Source: Buddleja alternifolia
Lineage: Eukaryota; Streptophyta; Magnoliopsida; Lamiales; Scrophulariaceae
Length of the DNA: 64,000 bases
Reading direction: 5' to 3'
NCBI GenBank assembly: GCA_019426215.1
Contig: CM033405.1
Span: 4,813,001 to 4,877,000 of the forward strand
Under the pieces are notes generated by a model, which did no database searches, had not been told where the DNA came from, and was given only the letters and a program-made list of their open reading frames with translations. Positions 11,388 through 23,562 of the stretch are shown one piece after another (position 1 is the first letter of the stretch; every line of letters begins with the position of its first letter). Position numbers and translations under genes: made by a program.

Positions 11388-14011
11388 TGTCACGCCCTAC
11401 TTCACCTGTTTGGTAATTGAATCGCCAAAATATCCAATAATATGGTTCAGAGCTCCACAAAATCAAAAGTCAAAACTTTTAGTGAAATAGGACATGAAAT
11501 TCTTGTTATATGAATTTGATTTGATATAATCTCAAACTAGAATACCTCCCATTACGACACGTGAGTTAATCCACGATCTTAAGTAGGTTGCATCTATTGA
11601 TCAATATTCTTCATATTTCGCCTGGGAAAAGGGAGACACGAGTGGTGAGCTACTAAGCCCAGTGAATGCAGAGTGTGTAAGTGCGGGGTTATGCATGAAA
11701 GTCATAATATATGTAAATGTCATGATGCATGATCATGATAATATGATAACAGTCAAACAGTGCAATGATCAGCAATGAATAAAGAAAGCTAATAACACAT
11801 AACACTCAATTGTTAGTGAAAAATTCTAGAGGTGGCTACCACCGGATTTGCCTCAGCAAAGCACTAGAGTCACTCACAGTGGTTCCTGAGATTGTGTCAC
11901 GGTGTAGCACTTAGGTCCTTCACTTCCAATTGAGGTCTATCACATGATAAAGGATACAGTTTTGTTGATAACCTCCTTATGACTCCCGCTTCATAATAAC
12001 TACCTTATCCACCAAATGCAAGGAGCGACCTTGCTAACAAACTGACATGCCCGGGTACATGTCTAAATCTATGACCCCATCGCCATGATACGCTCCGTCC
12101 ATGCGCTGGAGGGGAATCGGAAACCATGGGGTTGTGACCAAGCATTACGACAAGCCTGATGCTGCCCGCACGGGTCACAAACCTCCATGCCGCAATTTGG
12201 GCCCAGATAATCAATAATCCACGAGGGATCCATATAACCAAGATAATATCACATTTAGTGCACAGGCGAGATAAAGTACTACGCCAGGCCGACAACAATC
12301 ATAATACAACAATTGTATTCCGTCTCCCCACTGTCTCATACCAGCAGGAGACTTTGTACATTTGAATATCCAACAAAGATTAAAAGGATACCACAGTCCC
12401 AAGGTGCGATAAAGTACGACACCTGGGATACATACATAAGTATGTTCGATAATTTAGATAAAACACATTTAAATTATGATCTTAGCTACATAAATGACAA
12501 TGATACTAAATATTTCAGAATAAAACAAACTAATAAATTAAGCACTCACAGGAGCAACCAATTGTCGGTAAAGTGAAACACATCTCTAAGCTAATCACGT
12601 AACCCCTTTTTTTGTGAAGTCGCCATCCATGCTACCTAAAAGTGGGTATATATATCACACATATGTGCAAAGTACTACTGACAAACTAGTGAAGCACAAT
12701 TTATTTCATAATAGGTATCATTTTATTACTTAACAACATGAATGAGGAATTAACTAGTAGTAACTCATGCCTGTAAATAAATAGTTTTATGATCAAGATA
12801 TTAATTGTTAATTTTCAAATAATTGATTTATAAGTCAACTTCATCCATGAGTACTACAAGCAACCTCAATTAACTAGTCAGTAACTCAATTGGTAAACCG
12901 ATTATTATTATGTGTCTAACTAACAATTACTACCTAATTAAAATAAGGACTAAACAGCAAGCTATGAATTATACTAACTAATAAAACTTCTGTCAACTAA
13001 CTAATAACCACGTACATGAATTTGGCAAAGAATGTGTAGTTATTATCTGGAATCTAAAATTAATTATGTAGCTATGAGCATGAGAATTGATTTAATAATC
13101 AAAAGAAAAGGGTACAATGATATGCTGAATTACCTGAACATTACCTTGATGAGCAGAAAGAAAAACGAACAGAAATGAAGCACTTTGCTAGAGCAATATC
13201 TCATTCTCATGTACATGTTATTTTATTGGTATCCTAAGTTAAGTTATCACCTTAATTTGTAAACTGAGCACCAAATTCAAGTTCAAATGCCTCAACTCCA
13301 TGATTAATTATAATCTAAGTATTTAATATTATATTCTCCTTGATTCAATGTATTAACTGAGCATTTCTATAATTTTATTAAAATAATGGATTGTAACAAG
13401 CAAGCTTAACATTGGTGAATCAATTATATTTATACTTGGTAGGGTTCACTAATTAGAAAATACCAGATAATTGTGGTGCGAGGATTAGTTTGGTATTAGT
13501 AGTTAAGTAATCCATGATTGAATTAAGACAATTGAACACTAAAGCAATTAAGAATTGCTGAACAATTAATCTAATAGTAAGAAATGCAGAAGTAAATGAA
13601 GGAGAAGGAAAGGGGCGTACCTCTGGCTGTAGAGGAAATGGATTAACTTGGGTGTATATATAGTGTTATGTATAGTGTATATTTATTAGTAGGTTGCAGG
13701 AGGTGGCAATGAATTGGGTGGCTAATTTTATACAAGACACGTCCACCTCCAACTTTCTTTATTTTCTTATTTACCCAACATTAACATCAACTACAATTTA
13801 ACCCCCAAAATTCTAAGATGGTACAGTAAAACTCATATACACTTCCAAGAATTTATAGAGCACCCCCTCATGTATAGAATTTGTTCCATTCTAGCCCAAG
13901 AACATTTTCTAATAATCACTATCTATAATTTTAAATGGATAATCCTTTAAATTTAAATCAACAAAGATTACAGATGACTAAACTTACCACTTTGAAATGA
14001 GGGACGTCACA
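11388..14011. mobile_element. 2.6-kb solo LTR inside copia (first copy)
   Basis: The ends are TGTCACGCCC...GACGTCACA, starting TG and ending CA, with an exact 5-bp duplication GCATG on both sides (11383-11387 and 14012-14016). No PBS, polypurine tract or coding domain lies inside, so it reads as a solo LTR left by recombination. Transcriptional orientation and family are not determinable from the termini alone. Small ORFs within it do not resemble proteins. Confidence 0.72.
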
Positions 14012-14195
14012 GCATGTGTATTTCAATATTTTAAAAAAATAGAAATAATGTTTCACATTTCCTTTACCATGCATATCATTTTCATGGTTGTTGGCCTAGC
14101 GACTTATCTTTTGTGTGGATTAATATAATGTTGAAAATATTTTATGAAATTGAATGATTGTTATGTTATTTATCTTATACTTTGATGATAATATC

Positions 14196-15939
14196 TGACA
14201 CGCAAAAAGCCAACGTGCTATGATAGCAAGTGCACTAGTCGTGTGTAGTAATAAAAGTGGACTAAAAGTCCGGGTTGTCGAACCACAAAGACTTGAATTC
14301 TAGTTAATGATTTTTGATAAAGATAAGATAATTAAAGTAAAGTGCAAGAAAAGAGATTAAACAAACGAAGAACCAAAGAGAAACGTACTATAGATTTAAT
14401 CTCACGTATGATAAAATGACTAAGGCACATGCTACAACCGAATCTACTCGTCAATATATATGAGCTACTCTTCGAATTATTAGACTCCTATTGCTTTGGT
14501 GGAAACTCCTAAATTAACTATTACCCGATGTCTCGGCACATAATAATCCTATGATTATTTGACGGTTCTCTAAATATGTCTATCCGAGAATCTAATCAAA
14601 AATCACGCATTAACGTTCTAGAGCTTCCCCGAACGAATCCGGCTAACAACACCCGGGAATCTTTACCTATTTCTAGGGCAATCCCTCATTTGTTTCGGAT
14701 GATGTGTTAATTCTCTTGCATCCTAATCTATTTTCTCTCGAACAACTGGATTAGGCAAGATAGCAAGCATATGGTGATCAAACACATGATTGGAATAAAA
14801 GCATAGAATTAACACACAAAGCAATAGGAGAATTAATACAAAGAGCAACTTCACATATATTGATTCATAAATTTGGCCTTCACATGGCCTTAGTTCTACA
14901 ATATTAGCCTCTCATCAAAGCCTTAAGAAAATCTAATATAAACATATACATACTCATGGAAATAAACATGTAAATGCAAATAATTAAAACTCCCTCAATT
15001 GATTTGATGATGGATCTTTGCTCTTGATCTTCAATCCTTAGCTCCTCTCTCTTTGTTCCCCTCCAAAAGTGATGAAGAAAATGGTGATGAATGATGATGA
15101 GTGAAAAGTGATGGATCAAATGCCTCTCTCTCCCCTCCTCCTCAAGATGTCTCGGTCAATTGCTCCCTCAAATCCTTAAGAAGACCACCACAAATCAGCT
15201 CCTCATGTGTATGTCCCCCCTCTTGTCCCCTCCACTACTCTTAAAGTGAGTAGTATATAATTCCCTAAAGTAGATCTAGTAAGAAACATACTTATGACAT
15301 CCCTCCCATACATGTGATGATCTCTTGGCTTTAAATGTTCCATTCCCCCATCAAATGATGATCTTTTGGCTGAAAGGAATCAAATCTCGGATGTGGCCAC
15401 GCCTAGGCGCGGGAATTATGGCGCTCGGGCGCCCAAATCAGAATGTTGGGAGTATTTGCCTCTGTCTGGCGCAGTAATTGTATTTCCTTCATAACTCTCT
15501 CCACAAAACTCCTATTTGGATGATTCAAGTCCTCATTTGAAGCTAACACATAGTTCTACAACTTTGTAGAAGGAAACTTCATCCAATTCAGTCTCTAAAA
15601 ATAAGAAAATATCGCTCGAACGTGGAAACTGGTGCAGATACGGCGCCCAGGCGTGGACAGAACGGCGCCTAGGCGCGGAAAGCAGAAGGTTGACGTTATT
15701 TGCATCTTTTCCGGCACCTAGGCGTGGTAATACTGGCGCCTGGGCGTGGACAACAGAAGCAAATTGGCCTGAACTTGTTTTATACGTCGTTTTTCATCCC
15801 GTTCTTCGATTGTATCCATTTAAAACCTGAAATCACTTAATGCACGAATTAAACGCACATGTAGCAAGAATTAAGCGATAAATGAACCTAAAACATAAAC
15901 GCAAAGGGGCTTAAAAACACGTAAAAATGCCTCTTATCA
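14196..15939 (-). repeat. gypsy 3' LTR
   Basis: A 1744-bp LTR beginning TGACACG and ending TTATCA on the plus strand. The first ~390 bp match the partial 5' LTR at 25529-25918 with small indels. The outer sequences also match, inverted, the solo LTR at 44560-46232. It contains several GGCGCC-type words (15399-15450, 15640-15690, 15715-15750). Confidence 0.88.
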
Positions 15940-15953
15940 ACACCCCCACACTT
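15940..15953 (-). other. gypsy polypurine tract
   Basis: On the minus strand the sequence immediately 5' of the 3' LTR is AAGTGTGGGGGTGT, a purine-rich tract in the position used to prime plus-strand DNA synthesis. Confidence 0.75.
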
Positions 15954-17567
15954 ATCAATTGCTCGTCCTCGAGCAATAAGAGTTCTAAGATAAGGAAACG
16001 TCATCAATCAAAGAGAGAAACAAAAAGAAAACTACCTAACTCACTTTCGTGGAGTAAACGGTTGCATTTAGCGAATGCAACAAGCCTTTGAACCTTTGAG
16101 TTACCTCAAAGGACGAGTTATAGTCTCGTGAGGGTTTGCAGACGATATACCCACAAAATCAAAAGATTTTCAACCCCAATCACTCAACATAAATTACAAT
16201 GATTAATAGCACACAATGGTATGAATTCATCTGTTTAAGCTTAAATTACAAATATATATACATCACACACTTGCTCATGTTACGCCTTAACATTGAAAAG
16301 ATCATCCTAAGGGTGTAGTGTAATAAATCTCAAGTATTATAGTCAAGTGGCATTCTTACCACTTTTCAAGCATTAACCCCATATTTATCAACTTTTGATT
16401 ATTCACATGGTACGAGAATTGAATACAACTTCATAGCCACTTAAAAATTCATCACTTCATTCCACTTTCGGCTTTAACTTATGCACTTTCAACTCGAAAC
16501 ATTAGAGGCTAGACCATGTGTAAGGTTCGATCCTCTTAGGCTTTCTATGACACCCTTGTAACGAGCTTTAGGCCAATAACTCCCAAACCAGACGGCTTTA
16601 GGGTATCAAGTGTGGAGACACTCCTAAGGGCTTAATTGCTCGAGTGCCAAAGGCCACAAAACCAAACTAGGTCTCTATTCCCTTTACACTTTCATTGGCT
16701 TGAGCTTAGCTCAAATTAGCTTAATAGTACAGTATTCTAGGCATGGTGCTCTTCGCCCCCAGTATCTATTAAGCCTGACTTTTTCAGTCATACCAATGTT
16801 CAACCTTTTTTTATTATTATTAAGCACACAAAGTTAACGTTCTCAACTCATAACACATGTGAAAATTCTAAGTTGATATTTCCGGGATCAAGCCTTTAAG
16901 TGTTTCAAAATGGTTGCCCACTCAACTCCTCTACCCTCGATTTATGTGCATATGTGCATCATCTTAAGGTCAATCTAGTCTAGTTAGGGTCCCACAAGCA
17001 AGGAACGATGTGTATAGTCATTAAAAACCAAATTGATAGAGAAAACATACCATGTATTCAAATTAACCATGCTCAATGCCTCAAGTGAAGGGTTGAAATT
17101 CTATCCAAAAAAATAAATTAAAATTGCACACATTTCACATGTAGAGGTACAGCACTCCCCAAACTTGGACCGAAATATGTAAAACATGAATCAACATGAC
17201 TATAATGGATCTAGTATACCCCCCACACTTATCATGAACATTGTCCCCAATGTTTGAAAAAGAAAAGGGCAAAGTACACGTCACCATAGGGCAGCTGAAA
17301 AGCAAACCCGAGTCCACTTAAGGCAATCAAGTCCACGGATGGCAATCACTGTGTCGATCACTACATAGGTAAACAAATGCTAGCCATACAGAGCATCAAA
17401 CATTGGATAGAATAGAATAAAACAAAACGAGATAAACAAAAAAAATGAGAAACATGCATGGAAAGAAAACATCAAGCATCCAAACATAAAACATAAAATA
17501 TCCAACATCCCAACAAAAGATATCCAAAAACAAAAAGAAACATGCATGGAAATAAAACAAGATAAGC
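15954..17567 (-). other. non-coding 3' region of the gypsy element
   Basis: A 1.6-kb stretch between the env-like ORF and the polypurine tract. I see no coding signal on either strand. It contains a second purine-rich segment on the minus strand near 17218-17232 (AAGTGTGGGGGGTAT), which resembles the main polypurine tract and may be an internal one. Confidence 0.55.
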
Positions 17568-18876
17568 CTAATCGGTGGTGCCAAAACGGTTAATGTAATC
17601 CTCATCCTCGCCGCCGAGATCATCCAAATCAATCAACGGGCTACCCTCATCATTATGAGCCTCATCATCACCTCCGTCAGGAACGAGAGCACCTGACTCG
17701 TGCATATCTGCGGGCTGCTGAGGCGGGGGGTCCGGGTAAGGTGGTGGAGCAGAATAATCAAACGGCCCCCAACCGACAAACGCATCATGCTCTACAAAAA
17801 GCTGACGGAAATAAGCACAAGTGTCGGACATGACCACCCTCATCTCATCTCGCAACTCCTCCCTCAATTCATCCTTTAATTGTCTAATGGCGGCGGCATC
17901 CATAGGTGGAAACTGTGGGGAGCTAGTAGACTGGGATGAAGACGGGCGAGGCCTCTTTGAAGTAGCTGGTGGTGGAGGAGCCTGGGAGTCGTCATCTACC
18001 ACGGTGAGATAAGAACCAGGAAGCTCAGTACGCTCCAAAGGAAATGTGGGAACCTTAGCCGCCTTGCATAAAGCTGTGATCAGTGACGGGAGAATGATGG
18101 GAATCTTCCGAGTGGGACCTTCTCCCTTTTGCTTAGCCAATTCTTTGTTAATCAATGGCCCTAACTCATTCTTCAACTTCCTAAAGTGGTCCGTCAAAGA
18201 CTTGTGGATTACCCGGGCAAAGTCCACAGCTTTCTTGGACATAATAGCGTAGATGAGGGTGGTCCCGTTCCTTGTTTGCCTCTGATCGATTGGTACTCGG
18301 CATTAAATTGAATCGGATGAAGTCGAGCCAGAAAGCAGCCTCGGGTAATAGAGCCCTACGGGGGACATGAGCTTCTCCGGGTACCCATTCCCACCCCTCT
18401 CGGCCAATAACCTGCAAAATATCCGACAGGCTAACTCGGAGGCGCCCTGCATTGTAAAGAGTGGTGAACTCGCATGTCTGAGGGGTCGGGGTGCCTATGC
18501 TCTCCCTAATCTGTCTCAACTCATAATTGACATGTTTGCCCCGGACCAAAAGGGTAGTTCCCAGCCATCCTCGTGTCTCAATCTCATCATAAACCCCGGA
18601 GCTGAAAAATTCCAGAACCCAAGGAAGATGAATGGCCTCGGGCTTTTGACAGAAAAACTGTAAGCGATGAAACTGTATCAATTCGTGCACAGAGGGCTGT
18701 CCCCGGGTGGTTAAATAGTGCTCCTTAATAAGGGTGCGGGGGGTGCTCAAACTCTGACACATAATTTGGACTTGGGGGTTTTCAAAACGGGTATTATCGG
18801 GAGTCTCGGGCTCATTAGAGGAACCCTCACCCACTTTTTTCTTACCCTTTGACGGTCTGTTGGTAGTTCTCGTCAT
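17568..18876 (-). pseudogene. env-like / post-pol ORF of the Athila-like element, frameshifted
   Basis: It starts at the second ATG (MTRTTNRPSKGKKK) with a basic N-terminus, then a ~200-residue globular segment with motifs such as LVRGKHVNYELRQIRESIG and EGWEWVPGEAHVPRR. Near 18300 the frame shifts, and the protein resumes upstream of MSKKAVDFARVIHKSL. It continues through a Pro-rich segment, a charged predicted coiled coil (LKDELREELRDEMRVV) and an acidic tail ending at 17568. Position after integrase and overall style match the extra ORF called env-like in Athila elements. I see no signal peptide or transmembrane segment, so an envelope function is not supported here. Its function is unknown. 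Confidence 0.65.
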
Positions 18877-19960
18877 TTGCAACAACAATTATCAACTTCT
18901 CAACTACTCAAATCAACCCAAATGCAACCAACCAAATACAACAATAATCAACGCCCAACAACACACCAAAATCAGAGAGCAACCCACACTCTAGCAACAA
19001 TCCACGGATTGAACCGATTCCTCAATTCTTTAAGCAATAATCCACAATTTAATCAACAACATAGCATCCAATTTCAACAACAACAACAACCCACAAATTC
19101 AACTTCAACCCACAAATTCAATTTCAACCCACAAATTCAATAAAAGCTCTCAAATGCAATAACAACAAAAAATTCAATCTACAATCGGCCAATGCCCCAA
19201 TTAATCCTCAAAATATAACGCAAGGCACCTACTCGTCGGCTATGAATCGGAAATGGAAGAAGGGTAAAGCCAAAACTCACCTTTTATCCCCAAAATTTTC
19301 GCACCGAGTCGATGTGAAAGAAGAGCCTCTTGTGCAACGAATTATGTTGATGGAAAGTGGCGGTGAAATACGGTGGAAATGGCCGGAAATGGTGAGAAAG
19401 TCGCCGGAAATCGCGTGGGAGAGGAGTTGTGAAGATTTTGGGAGAATTTTGACCGTTTTTGACCCACATATGTGTTTAATTCAGAATCGGGCGCCTAGGC
19501 GCGCGTGTTTGGGCGCCTAGGCGCGCGACACAGCATACCTGGATTTTTTTGGGTGGTAATGCCCGCGCCTAGGCGGGCGTTGTTCGGCGCTTGGGCGCCC
19601 CTTTCAGAATCGGGCGCCTAGGCGCCTGATTTCTCGGCGCTTGGGCGCCCCTTTCAGAATCGGGCGCCTAGGCGCCTGATTTCTCGGCGCTTGGGCGCCC
19701 CTTTCAGAATCGGGCGCCTAGGCGCCTGATTTCTCGGCGCTTGGGCGCGCAGTTCTGAATAGTTTTGTAAAGAATTTCATTTCCTGTTTCAAAAGGGAAG
19801 AGACAAAACATTTAAAACACAAACTAACAAAGATGTAAGGTTAGAAAATAAAGCAACAAACGGAATAATAAGGGAAAAAGAAAAGGAAACGGAAAGAAAA
19901 CATGGGTTGCCTCCCAAGAAGCGCTAGTTTAGAGTCATTAGCTCGACTGAAAGCGAAGAA
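18877..19960. other. region between pol and env-like ORF
   Basis: Low-complexity CAA-rich DNA at 18880-19150 gives a chance Gln/Asn-rich frame on the plus strand. A purine-rich stretch lies at 19790-19910. The GC-rich array at 19490-19750 is listed separately. Confidence 0.5.
19490..19750. repeat. GC-rich GGCGCC array with a 50-bp tandem repeat
   Basis: Repeated words of the form GGGCGCCTAGGCGCC and GGCGCTTGGGCGCC. From 19601 to 19750 the sequence is three 50-bp units starting CTTTCAGAAT, preceded by a partial unit at 19585-19600. The units are identical apart from the end of the last. Related words lie in the LTR and in gag. Confidence 0.9.
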
Positions 19961-21245
19961 TCACGAAGGGTCCGCGAGGATGAAGGACTCTTTGTCTCTT
20001 GGTCCATCCATCCCTAAGTAAGGTTTTAGACGTTGAGCGTTGACCAAGAAAGTATGTCCTTTATCTGTTGTAAGCTCGACGGCGCCGGATGGATAGACCT
20101 GGGAAATCAAAAATGGTCCCGACCATCGAGACTTAAGCTTCCCGGGGAAGAGTCGGAGTCGAGAGTTGTATAGCAACACCCGCTCTCCCTTGTGGAATTC
20201 CCGGGGGAGAATATGTTTGTCATGCCACATTTTGGTCCGCTCCTTATAGAGTTTTGCGTTCTCATAGGCAAGATGACGCCATTCTTCGAGCTCGTTGAGT
20301 TGTAGCAAACGTTGTGTACCTACACTTTGAGAGTCAAAATTTAGAAACTTAATGGCCCAATAAGCACGATGCTCGAGTTCAACGGGCAAGTGACATGTTT
20401 TACCAAAAATACGGGGACATGCCAATTGGGGTTTTATAGGCGGTCCGATAAGCCCAAAGAGCATCATCCAATTTAAGGGACCAATCCTTTCTTGATGCGT
20501 TGACAGTTTTTTCTAAAATACGCTTAATCTCCCTATTCGAGACCTCCACTTGGCCACTAGTTTGTGGGTGGTATGGGGTCGAAATTTTATGCTTCACCCC
20601 GTACTTGGTCAATAAAAGTTCAAACTGCCTGTTGCAGAAGTGGGTGCCCCCGTCACTAATGATGGCTCGGGGAGTTCCAAATCGAGTAAAAATATGTTTC
20701 TTCAGAAAACGAGTGACAACCCGAGCATCATTAGTAGGCAAGGCCACGGCTTCCACCCATTTGGAGACATAGTCTACCGCAACAAGGATATATTTATTTG
20801 AACAAGAACTGGGGAAAGGGCCCATGAAATCCACACCCCATACATCAAACAACTCACACTCTAACATGCTATTTAAGGGCGTTTCATGATGTTTAGAGAT
20901 GTTCCCCATTCGTTGACAGCGATCACAAGATTTGACATAATGATGTGCATCTTTAACAAGAGTAGGCCAGAAGAAACCTGATTGGAGGATCTTAGCTACC
21001 GTTTTGGAAGGCCCAAAATGGCCACCTACCGCCATATCATGACAATGAGATAGGATAGCATGCACGTCCGTTTCGGGTATGCAACGTCGAATTAAACCAT
21101 CTGCACAAACTTTGAATAAAAAGGGTTCGTCCCAAAGATATTGCTTTACATCAGATAGAAATTTCTTCTTTTGATGAAAAGTGATATCCGGGGGAAGACG
21201 GCCCGTAACAATGTAATTGGCAAAGTTAGCATACCAAGGTGAAAT
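19961..21245 (-). pseudogene. gypsy integrase
   Basis: N-terminal HHCC zinc-binding domain ([12 protein letters not shown] ... CDRCQRMG), then the catalytic core with Asp in [11 protein letters not shown], Asp in [10 protein letters not shown] and Glu in [10 protein letters not shown]. The C-terminal domain (about 19961-20467) has KGERVLLYNSRLRLFPGKLK and ends ESFILADPS at the stop. The reading frame extends upstream of the first Met to about 21240 ([18 protein letters not shown]), where it shifts relative to the RNase H side. A second frameshift at about 20400-20465 separates the core from the C-terminus. Integrase would insert the cDNA; this copy cannot be made as one chain. Confidence 0.88.
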
Positions 21246-21284
21246 TTTTCAGAAATAGCAAGGAGGTGTTCATCTGGGAATTCC

Positions 21285-22812
21285 TCACGAATTGGGTGTC
21301 TCATCTAACGGATCATTCACTAGCTCTAATCGTGAGAGGTGGTCGGCTACTACATTTTCGGTGCCTTTCTTGTCTTTTATCTCTAAATCAAATTCTTGGA
21401 GTAACAAAATCCACCTAAGGAGTCTTGGTTTAGCATCTTTCTTGGCAAGCAAATATTTTAAAGCCGAATGATCGGTGTAAACTATCACTTTGTTTAGCAC
21501 GAGGTAAGAGTGGAATTTATCGAATGCAAAGACTATGGCGAGTAATTCTTTTCCGTGGTGGCATAATTCAATTGTGCATCGTTAAGAGTTTTACTAGCAT
21601 AGTAAATGGTTCGAAATACCTTTCCTTCCTTTGGCCAAGGACCGCTCCAACCGCGGTGTCACTCGCATCACACATCAATTCGAATGGTAAGCTCCAATCG
21701 GGGGATGACATGATAGGGGCGGAAACTAAGCGTTCCTTCAAATCAAGAAAGGCCTGCATACAAGAAGAATTGAAATCAAAAGGTGCATCTTTAACAAGCA
21801 AATTAGACAACGGTTTCGCAATTTTAGAGAAATTCAAGATGAATCGCCTATAGAAACCAGCATGCCCGAGGAAACTCCTAACAGCTTTTACCGATGTGGG
21901 CGGGGGAAGTTTTTCAATGACCTCAATCTTGGCTTGGTCCACTTCGATCCCTTTTTGAGAGATCTTGTGTCCAAGTACAATCCCCTCCCGGACCATTAAA
22001 TGGCATTTTTCCCAATTCAAAACAAGGTTGGTTTCTTCACAACGTTTAAGCACAACATTTAGATGAGCAAGACAAATATCAAAAGTTCCGAAAACAGAAA
22101 AGTCATCCATAAAAATTTCAAGGAAATCTTCAACCATATCATGAAAAATAGCCATCATGCATCTTTGAAAAGTGGCCGGGGCATTACACAAGCCAAATGG
22201 CATCCTTCTATAAGCAAATGTGCCATAAGGACAAGTGAAAGTGGTTTTCTCTTGGTCCTCAGGATCTATGGCAATTTGATTATAGCCGGAGTAACCATCT
22301 AGAAAACAATAGAAATCATGCCCGGCTAATCGTTCAAGCATTTGGTCAATAAAGGGGAGGGGGAATGATCCTTACGTGTGGCATCATTCAACTTACGGTA
22401 ATCTATACATACACGCCATCCCACTAATTATACGAGTTGGGATAAGCTCATTATTCGCATTCTCAATTACCGTTATCCCCCCTTTCTTAGGCACCACTTG
22501 GGTAGGGCTCACCCACGCACTATCAGAAATAGGATAGATTATACCTGAGTCGAGCAGTTTAATCACTTCCTTCTTTACTACCTCTTGGATTTGTGGGTTT
22601 GATCTCCTTTGGGGTTGGCGTGTAGGCTTGGTGGAGTCCTCCATAAGTATTTTGTGCATACATATCGCTGGACTAATGCCTTTGATGTCCGCAAGTTTCC
22701 ACCCAAAAGCCCGTTTGTGAGATCTCAACACCGTCATTAATTGCTCTTCTTGTGATCCTGAAAGAGATGAGGAAATGATCAATGGGAGTGTTTCGTCATC
22801 GTTCAAGTACAC
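21285..22812 (-). pseudogene. gypsy reverse transcriptase and RNase H
   Basis: The RT fingers lie at 22393-22812 (KLLDSGIIYPISDSAWVSP, QVVPKKGG), followed by two closely spaced frameshifts at about 22360 and 22430. The palm is at 21568-22341 (CFLDGYSGYNQI, MPFGLCNAPATFQRCM) with catalytic FMDD in LEIFMDDFSVFG. The RNase H start (FELMCDASDTAVGAVLGQ) is separated by a further break from its C-terminal part at 21285-21500 ([22 protein letters not shown]). Motifs are those of Ty3/gypsy RTs of the Athila group. Because it is broken in several places it is recorded as a pseudogene. Confidence 0.9.
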
Positions 22813-23562
22813 ATATTTAAGGTGGGAGGGGAGGGGTTGAGTTCGAGAGAGGGGGGTTCTTCAATAGATGGGCGAGGTGATCCTGACAATGATCTATCAA
22901 CTTTGATGAATCCTCCCGAATGAGAGGAAGATTTGTACTCCAAGCTTAGAACCTTTTCCACTAGATCATCTTTCTCCGAGTCCACTTGCATGGATTTCAT
23001 AAGACTCTGTTTCGAGAGAATTTTCAATTGTATTGTCCTGTAAATACTCAACAATCAAATGGTCAAATGTATCAATTCGATAACACGAGTCATGATCAAT
23101 AGGATGTTTAAGGACTTTGTAAACATCAAAGGTAACTTTGTCATCGCCCACATTCAAGGTAAGCTTACCATTAGCAATGTCAATTACCGCCTTACCCGTG
23201 GCTAGGAATGGTCTCCCTAGGATTAATGGTACTCCACATCTTCTTCCATGTCGAGTACTACGAAATCAACGGGAAAATAAAACTTGTCGACTTGGACAAT
23301 ACGTCTTCGATTATCCCCTTGGGCCTCTTGATCGATCGGTCGGCGCTAGTTGAAGGCTCATTGAGGTCGGCTTGGGATTTCCAAGGCCTAGCTTTTTAAA
23401 CAGTGAGTATGGAAGAAGATTGATGCTGGCCCCCGAGTCACATAACACCTTCTTGAATGATAGGGATCCAATTGTGCATGGGATTGTGAGACTCCCGGGA
23501 TCTTGGAGCTTAGTTGGCAATTTATTGAGTAATACGGCGGAGCATTCTTCCGTGAGGCACAC
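22803..23562 (-). pseudogene. gypsy aspartic protease region
   Basis: The segment at 23311-23562 contains LCDSGASINLLPYSLF, with the DSGA active site of retroviral-type aspartic proteases, preceded by PCTIGSLSFKKV. This enzyme would cleave the polyprotein. The frame breaks at about 23311. Linker sequence to RT is spread over two other frames (22803-23157). Confidence 0.82.

Larger units (their letters stand above)
10933..14195 (+). mobile_element. 5' part of a Ty1/copia element (first copy), interrupted
   Basis: It begins with a copia LTR at 10933-11188. It continues as internal sequence 11189-11387, is interrupted by a solo LTR (11388-14011), resumes at 14012-14195 and stops at the gypsy insertion. 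The corresponding complete element in the second copy (43548-53028) shows that the gag-pol part is missing here. If present it would lie to the right of the gypsy element, where the assembly gap is. Confidence 0.85.

Noticed and set aside
12005..12402. Overlapping ORFs of 63-97 codons inside the 2.6-kb solo LTR
   Set aside because: Present on both strands at once, no recognisable motif, and no further coding support.
18877..19143. Gln/Asn-rich plus-strand ORF
   Set aside because: Low-complexity CAA repeat antisense to the gypsy element; no domain.
19585..19750. CRISPR-like direct repeats
   Set aside because: Contiguous 50-bp tandem units without unique spacers in a plant retrotransposon.
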